A DNA stretch of 64,000 nt, taken from the NCBI RefSeq assembly GCF_049354825.1, contig NZ_CP186480.1, forward strand, positions 1,178,001-1,242,000, given 5' to 3'. Positions within the stretch are counted from its first letter, which is position 1; every line of letters begins with the position of its first letter. The notes under the pieces are model-generated. The model had not been told where the DNA came from. It ran no database searches and was given only the letters and a program-made list of their open reading frames with translations. Shown here piece by piece: positions 17,383 through 26,257 of this stretch. The DNA comes from Novosphingobium sp049354825 (GTDB lineage Bacteria; Pseudomonadota; Alphaproteobacteria; Sphingomonadales; Sphingomonadaceae). A program made the translations under genes and the position numbers.

Positions 17383-19317
17383 TCACCCGCCGGGGTGATA
17401 GAAATCGTAGATCGCCTGCGCCACCAGCGCGCTGACGCCGGGTGCGCGTTGCAGGTCTTCGAGGGAGGCGGCGCGCACCTTGCCGGCAGTGCCGAAGTGA
17501 AGCAGCAGGGCCCGCTTGCGGGCAGGACCGATGCCGGGGATCTCGTCCAGCGGGCTCGCCGTGATGGCACGGCTGCGCTTGGCGCGATGCGCGCCGATGG
17601 CGAAGCGGTGGACCTCGTCCCGCAGGACCTGGAGGTGGAACAGCAACGGCGAATTGACCGGCAGCGTCTTCTCACGCCCATCGGGAAAGTGGAACACCTC
17701 GCGCCCTTCGCGCCCGTGGTGCGGACCCTTGGCGATGGCGATCAGGTTGACGTCCTCGATCCCCAGTTCCTCGAGCGTGTCCCTGGCCGCGCTCATCTGC
17801 CCCTTGCCGCCGTCGATCAGCACAAGGTCAGGCCACGTCCCGCCGTCACGGTCGGGATCCTCGTCGGCGAGGCGGGCGAAACGGCGGCCGAACACCTCGC
17901 GCATCATGCCGAAGTCGTCATTGGTCCGGGCGCTGCGGATGTTCCACTTGCGGTACTGGCCCTTCACGAATCCGTCCGGCCCGGCGACGATCATGGCGCC
18001 GACCGCCTGGGCCCCCTGAATGTGACTGTTGTCGTAGACCTCGATGCGGCTGGGCGGTTCCGCCAGCTCGAGGAATTCGGCCAGCTCCTGGTTGATGCGG
18101 GCCTTGGTGCCGCTTTCGGCCAGCCGGCGGTCGAGCGCTTCGGCGGCATTGCGGCTGGCCTGGTCCATCAGCCGCCGCCGGTCGCCACGTTGCGGGACCG
18201 AGATGTCGACCCGCCCCCCCGCGCCCTCGGCCAGCGCCTCGGCCAGCAATTCCGCCTCGGGCAGCGCCCGGTCGACAAGGACGCAGCGCGCCGGCGGCAC
18301 TTCCTCGTAGAACTGGGCCAGGAAGCTGGTCATCACCTCTTCCTCGCTCAGACCGTCGGTGTGGCTGGGAAAAAAGGCGCGGTGGCCCCAGTTCTGGCCG
18401 CCGCGAATGAAGAACGCCTGGATGCCGACCTGCCCGCCCTTGGTCGCCATCGCAAAGACATCGGCATTGCCGACGCCGCTGGCGTTGATCGCCTGGCTGC
18501 CCTGGATGAAGGTGGCGGCGCGCAGCCGGTCGCGCAGCATCGCCGCCCGCTCGAAATCGAGGGCGCCGGCGGCCTCTGCCATCTGGCTCTCGATCTTCTT
18601 CTGCACGCCCTGGCTCTTGCCGCCGAGGAAGTCCTTCGCCTCGCCCACCAGTTCGGCATAGCCACCGGCATCGATGCGGCCCACGCAGGGGGCTGAGCAG
18701 CGCTTGATCTGGTAGAGCAGGCAGGGCCGGTCGCGGCGGCTGAAAAAGCTGTCTGTGCAGGATCTTAGCAGGAACAGTTTCTGCAGCGCGTTAATCGTGG
18801 TGTTGACCGAGCCGGCGCTGGCGAACGGACCGTAGTAGCTGCCCTTCGACCGGCGCGCGCCGCGGTGCTTCTGAATGCGCGGAAAGGCGTGATCGGCGCG
18901 CAGGAGGATAAACGGGAACGACTTGTCGTCGCGCAGAAGTACGTTGAAGGCCGGGCGGTAGCGCTTGATCAGCTGCGCTTCGAGCAGCAGCGCCTCGGCC
19001 TCCGAATTGGTCGTCACGATCGTCATCGACCGCGTCAGGCTGACCATCCGGCGCAGCCGGTTCGAGAGCCGGTCGACCTGCGTGTAGTTGGCGACCCGGT
19101 TCTTGAGCACGCGCGCCTTGCCGACATAAAGCACGTCGCCGCGGGCGTCGTGCATCCGGTAGACGCCAGGCTTGGGCTTCAGCGTGCGGACGACCTCGCG
19201 GATCGCCGCGATGCCGGCGTCGATATCGGGCTGGCTGCCGCGCACGGCCTGCGTCGCGCGGTCCTCGTTAAAGCGCGTCGCGGCATTGGGCTGATCGGGA
19301 CGGGCGGCCTTGCTCAC
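17383..19317 (-). CDS. uvrC: UvrABC excinuclease subunit C
   Basis: Makes both incisions in nucleotide excision repair. With the GTG at 19317 the protein is 644 aa. Domains in order: GIY-YIG nuclease (GVYRMHD at about 51-57), a Cys cluster (PCLLYQIKRCSAPC) likely for an Fe-S centre, the UVR UvrB-binding motif, the RNase H-like 3'-incision half (EVYDNSHIQG) and C-terminal helix-hairpin-helix pairs (IPGIGPARKRALL). The longer frame to 19452 is unlikely because its extra residues are not family-like. A conserved 27-bp element lies 15 bp upstream of the GTG (see repeat). I see no alphaproteobacterial LexA box (GTTC-N7-GTTC type). Confidence 0.93.
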   Translation of the reverse strand: MSKAARPDQPNAATRFNEDRATQAVRGSQPDIDAGIAAIREVVRTLKPKPGVYRMHDARGDVLYVGKARVLKNRVANYTQVDRLSNRLRRMVSLTRSMTIVTTNSEAEALLLEAQLIKRYRPAFNVLLRDDKSFPFILLRADHAFPRIQKHRGARRSKGSYYGPFASAGSVNTTINALQKLFLLRSCTDSFFSRRDRPCLLYQIKRCSAPCVGRIDAGGYAELVGEAKDFLGGKSQGVQKKIESQMAEAAGALDFERAAMLRDRLRAATFIQGSQAINASGVGNADVFAMATKGGQVGIQAFFIRGGQNWGHRAFFPSHTDGLSEEEVMTSFLAQFYEEVPPARCVLVDRALPEAELLAEALAEGAGGRVDISVPQRGDRRRLMDQASRNAAEALDRRLAESGTKARINQELAEFLELAEPPSRIEVYDNSHIQGAQAVGAMIVAGPDGFVKGQYRKWNIRSARTNDDFGMMREVFGRRFARLADEDPDRDGGTWPDLVLIDGGKGQMSAARDTLEELGIEDVNLIAIAKGPHHGREGREVFHFPDGREKTLPVNSPLLFHLQVLRDEVHRFAIGAHRAKRSRAITASPLDEIPGIGPARKRALLLHFGTAGKVRAASLEDLQRAPGVSALVAQAIYDFYHPGG

Positions 19318-19332
19318 CGGCGAAGTCCACAG

Positions 19333-19359
19333 TTGCTTGACACGTTTGACAGGGTCCTG
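19333..19359 (-). repeat. Conserved upstream element, copy 1 (uvrC)
   Basis: On the + strand it reads TTGCTTGACAC-gt-TTGACA-gg-GTCCTG; on the uvrC coding strand two TGTCAA direct repeats fall 9 bp apart. It matches copy 2 upstream of ubiA at 23 of 27 positions with identical spacing and orientation. It ends 15 bp before the uvrC GTG. Function unknown: operator, promoter part or 5'UTR element. Confidence 0.7.
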
Positions 19360-19483
19360 GCGAGAAAGCGGAAGCGGCGGGCAAGGTCCCAGATGGGGTC
19401 GCAAGGTGTTGAAGAAAAGGGCGCACGGGGCAACATCGCCCCTTCCTGCCACAAGCGGGGCGCGTAGGAAAATCCCGCCACGC

Positions 19484-19510
19484 TTGCCGCCCCGTCCCCA
19501 GCCGCTAGAG
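19484..19510 (+). promoter_or_regulatory. Predicted promoter of the flavoprotein gene
   Basis: TTGCCG (19484-19489), a 15-bp spacer and CTAGAG (19505-19510), with 7 nt to the ATG at 19518. Same short-leader layout as hisG, tesB, the ABC-F gene, astD and rarD. Sequence prediction only. Confidence 0.35.
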
Positions 19511-19517
19511 CCGCGCC

Positions 19518-20705
19518 ATGGAGCCTGTTCATGACGCCATCATCCTGGGCGGCGGCGCCGCCGGCCTGTTCTGTGCCGCCCGCGCGGGGCAGCGCGGGCG
19601 CAACGTGGTGGTGCTCGAAAAAGCATCCGAAGTCGGGCGCAAGATCCTGATTTCGGGCGGTGGACGCTGCAACTTCACCAATATTCATACCGCGCCCGAC
19701 CGCTACATCTCGGCCAATCCGCATTTCGCCAAGTCGGCGCTGGCCCGCTACACCCCGCGCGATTTCCTCGACCTGGTCGAGGCGCACGGCATCCCCTGGC
19801 ATGAAAAGACGCTCGGGCAATTGTTCTGCGATGGCTCGGCGCGGCAGATCGTCGCGATGCTGCTGGCCGAGTGCGCGAAGGGCGGTGCGGTCGTCCGGAC
19901 CGGCCAGGAGGTCGGCGCGGTCGACCATGCCGACGGGGTGTTTACCGTCGCCACGCAGCAGGGCCCGGTGCGTGGCCGCGCGCTGGTGATCGCAACCGGC
20001 GGCCCGTCGATTCCGAAAATGGGCGCGACCGGGTTCGCTTACGACCTGGCGCGGCGTTTCGGCCTCAAGGTGGTGGAGCCGCGCCCGGCGCTGGTGCCGC
20101 TGACGCTGGGCGGCGAGGACGTGCTGTTTCGCGAGCTGTCGGGCGTCGCCGCGCCGGTGGCCGCGTCGGCCGGCACGGGCAGCAGCAAAGCCCGTTTCCG
20201 CGAGGCGGCGCTGTTCACGCACCGCGGCCTGTCCGGCCCCGCGATCCTGCAGGTGTCGTCCTACTGGAAGCATGGCGAGCCGGTGACGATAGATTTCCTG
20301 CCCGATGCCGATGCCGACTGGCTGCTGGATGCCAAACGCGCGCAGCCGCGCGCCGCGGTTCGCACCGTGCTGCGCGGCCCCCTGCCCGAACGGCTGGCCG
20401 ACGCGCTGGCGGGCCGGCTCGGCCTCGACGGCGCGATGGCGGCGCAGACCGACAAGGTCTTGCGCGGCGCGCAGGAACGGCTGCGGGCCTGGCCGTTCCA
20501 CCCTAACGGCACCGAGGGCTTCGCCAAGGCCGAAGTCACCGTCGGCGGGATCGCCACCGCCGGGCTGTCCTCGCAGACGATGGCGGCGCGCGGCGTACCG
20601 GGCCTTTACGCCATCGGCGAGGCGGTGGACGTGACCGGTTGGCTGGGCGGCTACAATTTCCAGTGGGCCTGGGCCAGCGCCGCGGCGGCTGCAGCCGCGC
20701 TCTAA
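19518..20705 (+). CDS. NAD(P)/FAD-dependent oxidoreductase, YhiN/HI0933 family
   Basis: A 395-residue flavoprotein of the HI0933-like family; no physiological substrate is established. The FAD-binding GGGAAG is at residues 11-16 and the family motif ISGGGRCNFTN follows at about 49-59; VIATGG is the second dinucleotide contact. The C-terminus, GWLGGYNFQWAWASA, is also characteristic. Divergent from uvrC, with 200 bp between starts that contains the conserved TGTCAA element. It is followed 57 bp later by the S9 peptidase. Confidence 0.88.
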   Translation: MEPVHDAIILGGGAAGLFCAARAGQRGRNVVVLEKASEVGRKILISGGGRCNFTNIHTAPDRYISANPHFAKSALARYTPRDFLDLVEAHGIPWHEKTLGQLFCDGSARQIVAMLLAECAKGGAVVRTGQEVGAVDHADGVFTVATQQGPVRGRALVIATGGPSIPKMGATGFAYDLARRFGLKVVEPRPALVPLTLGGEDVLFRELSGVAAPVAASAGTGSSKARFREAALFTHRGLSGPAILQVSSYWKHGEPVTIDFLPDADADWLLDAKRAQPRAAVRTVLRGPLPERLADALAGRLGLDGAMAAQTDKVLRGAQERLRAWPFHPNGTEGFAKAEVTVGGIATAGLSSQTMAARGVPGLYAIGEAVDVTGWLGGYNFQWAWASAAAAAAAL

Positions 20706-20762
20706 GGGTTGCGCCGGCCGAGCATCTGAGGTTGTCTGCGGGCCGGAAACCTGGAGACTGCG

Positions 20763-22796
20763 ATGCGCGCGATGCTGATGACTGCCGCGGTGATGCTGGC
20801 CGCGGCGCCGGCAGCCTTTGCCAGGGAGCCGGCCCCGGCCGCGCGCTTCACCGCCGACGACCTGTTCAAGCTGGCGGTGGCCAACAGCCCTGCCGTCAGC
20901 CCGGACGGACGCCGGATCGCCTATGTGCGGGCCGCGGCCGACGTGATGACCGACAAGGCACAGCGCAGCCTCTGGCTGGTCGACGCCAAGGGCGGCCCGG
21001 CGCGGCGCGTGGCAGCGATGGCGGGCGAGCAGGCGGCGCCGCTGTGGTCGCCCGATGGCAAGTGGCTGGCCTTCGTCGCCCGCGCACCCGACACCAGGCC
21101 GAGGCTGATGAAGCTCGATCCCGCGTCCACCGCCGCGCCGGTGCTGATCGCCGAGCTGCCCGAGCGCCCGTCGCGGCTGGCGTGGTCCCCCGACGGCACC
21201 CTGATCGCCTACACTGCCTTCGTCCCCGGCGAACCGCCCCGGCTGGGCGCCGCGCCGACCAGGCCCGAGGGCGCCAAGTGGGCCGAGGCGCCGCGGCTTT
21301 ACGACCAGTTGCTATGGCGCACCGACGACGAAGGCGTGCTGAAGCCGGGCCGCGCGCAAGTCTTCACCGTGCCCGCCGCCGGCGGGGCGCCGGTGCAGGT
21401 GACCAGCGGCGACTTTCCGATCAGCGCGCTGGCTTGGGACGCGGGATCGCGCAGCCTGGTGGTGACCACGCACCGCGATGCCGACTGGCAGCGCGATCCG
21501 GGCGAAAGCGAGCTGTGGCGCTTTGCGCTGGGCGGCGCCGGCCCGGTGCGGCTGACGACGCGCAAGGGTCCTGACGGCGACGCCGCCATGTCCCCCGACG
21601 GGCGGATGATGGCCTGGATCGGCCACGACGCCGCCGGGCGCAATTATGCCTTCGACCGGCTCTACGTCGCCGCGGCGGACGGCAGCGACCGGCGCGACCT
21701 GACCGCGTCGCTGGGCCGATCGGTTGCGAACCCGGTCTGGGACGCGGACGGCAAGGCACTGCTGGTCAGCTACGGCGACGGCGGCGTTACCCGGCTGGCG
21801 CGGGTCGCGCTGGACGGCAAGATCACGCCGCTCACCGCGCACCTGGGCGGCGGCGGCCTGGACCGGCCCTATACCGGGGGCAGCTTCGATGCGGCCGGCG
21901 GCACCATCGCGTTCACGTACGCCGATGCCGGCAGCCCCGGCGACATCGCGGTGCTGCGCAGCGGGCGCGAGACGCGGCTGACGGATCTGACGCACGACCT
22001 GCGCACCGCGCGCACGCTGGGGACGGTGCGACCGCTGGCGGTGACCGCGCCCGATGGCCGCAGGATCGATACCTGGGTGGTACTGCCGCCCGGATATACC
22101 GGCGGCCGGCTGCCGACGATCCTGGAGATCCACGGCGGGCCCAACGCCGCTTACGGGCCGACGTTCGCGACCGACATGCAGCTTTACGCCGCGGCGGGCT
22201 ATGCCGTGGTTTATCCGAACGCCCGCAATTCAGCCAATTATGGCGACGACTTCGCAAATCAGACGAGCTTCGAGAAGCCGTTTTCGGACGCGCCCGATTT
22301 CCTTGCCGCGGTCGACGCGGCAGTGGCCGCCGGGTTCGCCGACCCCGACAACCTGTTCGTCACCGGCGGATCCTACGGCGGCTATGCCAGCGCCGCGCTG
22401 ATCGGCCTGACCGACCGGTTTCGCGCCGCCGCGCTGCAAAAGCCGGTTATCGACTGGAACAGCAAGATTCTGACCACTGACATCGCCGCCTATCAGAACG
22501 CGATGCCTTACGGCGCCCCGGTGTGGGACAACCCGATGGGCTACTGGGGCGCATCGCCAATCTCGCTGGTCGGCAGGGTCAAGACCCCGACTCTGATCGT
22601 GGTGGGCGAAAACGACAAGCGTACCCCGCCCCCGCAGTCGGAGGAGTTCTTTACCGCGCTCAAGCTGCGCGGCGTCCCGGCGACGCTGATGATCGTGCCG
22701 GGCGCGGCGCACGGATCGCTGACCGCGCGCCCGTCTCAAAGCGCCGCCCGGGTCAGTGCGATCCTGGCCTGGTTCGAGCGCTACCGGAAGCGCTAG
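20763..22796 (+). CDS. Secreted S9 family peptidase (acylaminoacyl/dipeptidyl type)
   Basis: A 677-residue exported serine peptidase. An N-terminal signal peptide (MRAMLMTAAVMLAAAPAAFA) is followed by WD40-like TolB propeller repeats, with several SPDG/SPDGR motifs, then a C-terminal hydrolase domain. Catalytic residues: Ser537 in GGSYGGY, Asp618 in GENDKRTP and His650 in GAAHGS. Convergent with a TonB receptor gene, sharing a CTAG stop overlap. With that receptor it might form a peptide-scavenging pair, but convergent orientation argues against a shared transcript. Confidence 0.88.
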   Translation: MRAMLMTAAVMLAAAPAAFAREPAPAARFTADDLFKLAVANSPAVSPDGRRIAYVRAAADVMTDKAQRSLWLVDAKGGPARRVAAMAGEQAAPLWSPDGKWLAFVARAPDTRPRLMKLDPASTAAPVLIAELPERPSRLAWSPDGTLIAYTAFVPGEPPRLGAAPTRPEGAKWAEAPRLYDQLLWRTDDEGVLKPGRAQVFTVPAAGGAPVQVTSGDFPISALAWDAGSRSLVVTTHRDADWQRDPGESELWRFALGGAGPVRLTTRKGPDGDAAMSPDGRMMAWIGHDAAGRNYAFDRLYVAAADGSDRRDLTASLGRSVANPVWDADGKALLVSYGDGGVTRLARVALDGKITPLTAHLGGGGLDRPYTGGSFDAAGGTIAFTYADAGSPGDIAVLRSGRETRLTDLTHDLRTARTLGTVRPLAVTAPDGRRIDTWVVLPPGYTGGRLPTILEIHGGPNAAYGPTFATDMQLYAAAGYAVVYPNARNSANYGDDFANQTSFEKPFSDAPDFLAAVDAAVAAGFADPDNLFVTGGSYGGYASAALIGLTDRFRAAALQKPVIDWNSKILTTDIAAYQNAMPYGAPVWDNPMGYWGASPISLVGRVKTPTLIVVGENDKRTPPPQSEEFFTALKLRGVPATLMIVPGAAHGSLTARPSQSAARVSAILAWFERYRKR

Positions 22797-25183
22797 AAGC
22801 TCTTGCGGATCTCGATCCCGATCACGCGGCCCTGGGGGTCGATCAGGTCAGGCTGGTAGTTGATCGGCACCGTGCCGTTGCCGTCGGTGACCCGTTGGCG
22901 CTGGTCGAAGATGTTGTTCACGAACACCGACATCCGCGTGCCGCGCAGGAACGGCGCCCCCTTGGTCAGCCCCGGCACCTGGTCGAGATTTGCGAACGTG
23001 CGCAAGTTGAGCTTGAACAGGCTGCCGAAGCGCAAGTCCGTGCTGCCGGGCAAGCCGCTGGCGTCGACGCGGGTGGGCGCGGTGTAGGAGCCCGACAGGC
23101 GCACGCCGAGGCCGCTCTTGAACGCGCCGGCGTCCAGTTCCAGCGTGTGGCGGGCGATGCCCCCGCCCGACAGCGCATCGCCGCCCAGCAGGTCCAGGAC
23201 CGGACCCGCCGGCGCAATGGTGACCTTGTTGGTGAACTGCACGGTATCGTAGAGCGCGACGTTCCAGCGCCCCTGCCCGCCGCCGGGAGGGCCGCCCATC
23301 CCGCCGCCCGGGGGGCCGCCCATTCCGCCGCCGCGGCCACCGCCGCCGCCGCGCCGGCCACCGCCACCGCCGAACATCCCGCCGCCGCCCTCGGGCGCCT
23401 TGCCCAGGTTGCCCGACAAGTTGAAGCCGAGCCGCAGGCGCGAGGATTCCTGCCGGTAAAGCGTGACCGGGCGCTGATCGATCGAGACCAGCCTGCCGTT
23501 CGCGTCGCGCACCACGCGGCCCGGGAACGCCGCTTCGATCGCCGGCGTCAGCACCGGGAACGAGGCGGTGATGTCGTTCGAACGATTGCGGAAGTATTCC
23601 ACAAGCACGTTGCTGTTCTGCAGGAACGGCAGCTGCCAGTTGAGGCTGGCCTTGAGGTCGCGCTGGGTTTCCTTCTTCAGCGCCGGGTTGCCGCCGGTGA
23701 TGACCGTTACCAACGCAGTCTCGCCGCGGGCGAAGTCATAGACCGGGACGTTGAAGTTCTGCAGCTGCGGGTTGCCCAGGTTGCCCAGGCTCGGCGCCGC
23801 TTCGTTGACGATATAGCTCAGGCCGAGGTTGAGCTTTTCGGTCAGCCCCCAGTTGAAGCCGGCGCTCCAGTCCTTGAGCGTGCCGAAGTCCGACAGGTTG
23901 CTGATCCCCGCCGAGGCGTTGAGCGTCAGGTCGCCGAGCCCGGCCAGCACGTCGTTGCGGCGGCTGGCGATCGGAACGCCGACGTTGATGCCGGCCAGCG
24001 CCTCGCGCCGCGACAGGCTGGTCTCGCCCGTGGTCAACCGGCGGCTGTCGCGGCTGGATATCCCGTCGAGGTTGAGGCCGGTCTTGGCCGTCACCGAAAC
24101 GTCGCCCGCGGGCAGGTGGACCGGGCGCCCGATCACGGTCGCCAGCGTGTTGAGGCTGTCCGTATAGGTCTCGGCGCGATCGAAGCCGAAGGCGCCGCGG
24201 CGATCGATGTGCGAAACGGTCTCGCCGTGGCTGCCGTCGGCGGTCAGCGTCAGCTGCCAGTCGCCCAGCGGTTTGTTGAGCGCCGCCCCGCCCGAGAGCG
24301 TCAGCGTGTCGCTTTGCCGGGCGAGCGGGTCCACCGCGGTCAGCGAGGCGGTGTTGAGCCCCGAGTAGGACAGCGTCCGGCCGCGCGCGACGTTGGCGTT
24401 GAGGCCGAGCGTGCCCGACCCGGGCGCGGTGCCAAGGGCGGTGTTGAACGTGACGTTGCCGGTCAGGTCGGTCGATTCCGCGATCAGCGAGCGGTACGTG
24501 CCCTGGCCGATGCCGCCGATCGTGGTGGCGTCGGCCTGGATGACGTTGCGCTCGGCCTCGGTCAGCGGGCTGGTGTGATTGAGCTCGACCGAGGCGTTGA
24601 CCCGGCGCGGGCCGTTGATCAGCAGCGAATTGACCTCGAACTGCTCGTTACCCGTGCCGCCGCGGGTCGGCTGGCGATATTGCAGTTCGGCCGAGCGCGA
24701 GCTGAAGTTGTCCTTGAGGATGAAGTTCACCACCCGCTGGTTGGGCGCGAAGCCATACCGCAGCGCGACCTCCTCGGGCAGGATCTCGACCCGGCGGATC
24801 GCTTCGGGCGGGTAATTGCGCATCTCGCGGAAGGAACCGATGCGCTGGCCGTTGACCAGGATCGCCGGCGGCCCGCTGCCGCGGCCGCGGCCCGATCCGG
24901 TCTGCGGCGCCAGCGCGGTCAGCAGGTCTGCGAGCGAGGAAGCGCCGTAGCTGGCGACGTCGGCCTCGGTCAGCGTCGCCACTGGCGGCTGCGGCGCGTC
25001 GACCGATCCCTTGATGCGCGTGGCAATGACGACGATCTCGTCCGGCTCGTCCTGCGGCGGGGCGGCGTCGACCGGCTCGGCGGTGTTGGTGGTGGGCGGC
25101 GGCGGGGCAGGTTCGGCCTGGCCCGCGGCCAGCGCCGGCGTCGACACCCCGAGGGCGAGGAGAATGAAAATAGGGCTGCGCAC
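22793..25183 (-). CDS. TonB-dependent receptor with Gly-rich insert
   Basis: Outer-membrane beta-barrel importer, 796 aa from the GTG at 25183. A signal peptide (ending TPALAAG) is followed by a Pro-rich stretch, a TonB-box-like EIVVIATR, the plug domain (VNGQRIGSF) and a 22-strand-type barrel ending in Phe (EIRKSF). A long extracellular-loop-like insert is almost pure Gly with Arg, Pro and Met, including two tandem MGGPPGGG units (DNA 23278-23392). AGGAA lies upstream of the GTG. The ligand is unknown. The longer frame to 25585 adds only an Arg/Pro-rich shadow. Confidence 0.9.
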   Translation of the reverse strand: MRSPIFILLALGVSTPALAAGQAEPAPPPPTTNTAEPVDAAPPQDEPDEIVVIATRIKGSVDAPQPPVATLTEADVASYGASSLADLLTALAPQTGSGRGRGSGPPAILVNGQRIGSFREMRNYPPEAIRRVEILPEEVALRYGFAPNQRVVNFILKDNFSSRSAELQYRQPTRGGTGNEQFEVNSLLINGPRRVNASVELNHTSPLTEAERNVIQADATTIGGIGQGTYRSLIAESTDLTGNVTFNTALGTAPGSGTLGLNANVARGRTLSYSGLNTASLTAVDPLARQSDTLTLSGGAALNKPLGDWQLTLTADGSHGETVSHIDRRGAFGFDRAETYTDSLNTLATVIGRPVHLPAGDVSVTAKTGLNLDGISSRDSRRLTTGETSLSRREALAGINVGVPIASRRNDVLAGLGDLTLNASAGISNLSDFGTLKDWSAGFNWGLTEKLNLGLSYIVNEAAPSLGNLGNPQLQNFNVPVYDFARGETALVTVITGGNPALKKETQRDLKASLNWQLPFLQNSNVLVEYFRNRSNDITASFPVLTPAIEAAFPGRVVRDANGRLVSIDQRPVTLYRQESSRLRLGFNLSGNLGKAPEGGGGMFGGGGGRRGGGGGRGGGMGGPPGGGMGGPPGGGQGRWNVALYDTVQFTNKVTIAPAGPVLDLLGGDALSGGGIARHTLELDAGAFKSGLGVRLSGSYTAPTRVDASGLPGSTDLRFGSLFKLNLRTFANLDQVPGLTKGAPFLRGTRMSVFVNNIFDQRQRVTDGNGTVPINYQPDLIDPQGRVIGIEIRKSF

Positions 25184-25410
25184 GGCGGGTCGTTCCTGTC
25201 TTGCGGCCCGTCCTGACGCGCCTTCGTGGTTCCTGATACAGTTCGAAGTGGCAACCGGCACGGGCCGGGACAAGCCGCAGAGGGTAACAAATTGTCGCCG
25301 GGAAAGCTCCCGGCGCGCCAGACGACTGCGCGCGGGCGCAGGCTTTCCTTTTGCCGTGCCCGGGTCTATGGGGCGCGCGCAGCCCGGTAATTCAAGGACA
25401 ATTGACGCGA

Positions 25411-25656
25411 ATGGCGAAGGAAGAACTTCTCGAAATGCGGGGGCAGGTCGTTGAACTGCTGCCCAATGCCATGTTCCGCGTCCGCCTTGAAAACGATCAC
25501 GAAATCCTGGGCCATACCGCCGGCAAGATGCGCAAGAACCGCATCCGCGTGCTGGTCGGCGACGAAGTGCTGGTCGAGCTGACACCCTACGACCTGACCA
25601 AGGGCCGCATCACCTACCGCTTCATGCCCGGGCGCGGCGGCCCCGGCTATCCCTGA
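25411..25656 (+). CDS. infA: Translation initiation factor IF-1
   Basis: 81-residue S1-like OB-fold protein that blocks the ribosomal A site during initiation. Classic features: MAKEELLEM N-terminus, GQVVELLPNAMFRVRLEN and MRKNRIRVLVGD. It is slightly longer than the usual 72 aa because of a C-terminal GRGGPGYP tail, as I recall for sphingomonads. AAGGA lies 12 nt upstream of the ATG. First gene of infA-maf-RNase-yacG, with 13 bp to maf. Confidence 0.97.
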   Translation: MAKEELLEMRGQVVELLPNAMFRVRLENDHEILGHTAGKMRKNRIRVLVGDEVLVELTPYDLTKGRITYRFMPGRGGPGYP

Positions 25657-25669
25657 GACGGCTGCGGCG

Positions 25670-26257
25670 ATGCAGTCGCCCGCACCGGCCCCAACGCTGA
25701 TCCTGGCATCCGCTTCGCCGCGGCGGCGCGAGCTGCTGGGCCGGCTCGGCATGACGGATTTCACCGTCTCCGCCGCCGACATCGACGAGAGTCCCGCCAA
25801 GGCCGAACTGCCGCGTGTCTACGCGGCCCGCATGGCGCGCGAAAAGGCGCTGGCGGTGCCGGGCGGCTCGGCGCACGTGCTGGCGGGCGACACGGTCGTG
25901 GCGCTGGGCCGCCGCATCCTTCCCAAGGCCGAGGACGAGGCCGCCGCGCGCCGCTGCCTCGAACTGATGTCAGGCCGCCGCCACACCGTGCTGTCCGCGA
26001 TCGCGCTGGCCTCTCCCGGCGGGGTCTTGCGCGAGCGGATGAGCGAGACCGTGGTGCGCTTCAAGCCGCTGTCCGCGGCCGAGATCGACGCCTACATCGC
26101 CGGCGGCGAGTGGCACGGCAAGGCCGGCGGCTATGCCATCCAGGGCAGCGCCGAAGGGCTGGTGGCGTGGATGGCGGGCAGCCATTCAGGGGTCATCGGC
26201 CTGCCGCTGTTCGAGACCCGTGCGCTGCTGCGCGCGGCGGGCTTCCCCGTTGGCTGA
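25670..26257 (+). CDS. maf: Maf family nucleoside triphosphate pyrophosphatase
   Basis: House-cleaning enzyme of 195 aa that hydrolyses dTTP/UTP or modified nucleotides to monophosphates; the subtype is not settled. Signature motifs are present: LASASPRRRELL at residues 12-23, AARMAREKA, the catalytic-Asp motif AGDTVVA and GGYAIQG. Its TGA at 26255-26257 overlaps the TTG start of the next gene. Position between infA and the RNase G-like gene is a conserved alphaproteobacterial arrangement. Confidence 0.94.
   Translation: MQSPAPAPTLILASASPRRRELLGRLGMTDFTVSAADIDESPAKAELPRVYAARMAREKALAVPGGSAHVLAGDTVVALGRRILPKAEDEAAARRCLELMSGRRHTVLSAIALASPGGVLRERMSETVVRFKPLSAAEIDAYIAGGEWHGKAGGYAIQGSAEGLVAWMAGSHSGVIGLPLFETRALLRAAGFPVG

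Noticed and set aside
19318..19360. LexA (SOS) box upstream of uvrC
   Set aside because: No GTTC-N7-GTTC or GAAC-N7-GAAC pattern; the conserved element there is a TGTCAA repeat with different spacing.
19333..19365. TTGACA units as -35 boxes for the rightward flavoprotein and rsmE genes
   Set aside because: No -10-like hexamer lies 15-18 bp downstream of either unit in either copy, and the two copies are at different distances from the rightward genes but similar distances from the leftward genes.
23278..23392. Possible CRISPR-like or satellite repeat
   Set aside because: The repetition is within one reading frame and follows Gly, Pro and Met codons; no spacers and no unrelated intervening sequence.
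22523..25216. 897-codon plus-strand ORF opposite the TonB receptor
   Set aside because: Composition is Arg/Ala/Val-rich without motifs; the opposite strand encodes a complete TonB receptor with signal peptide and plug.
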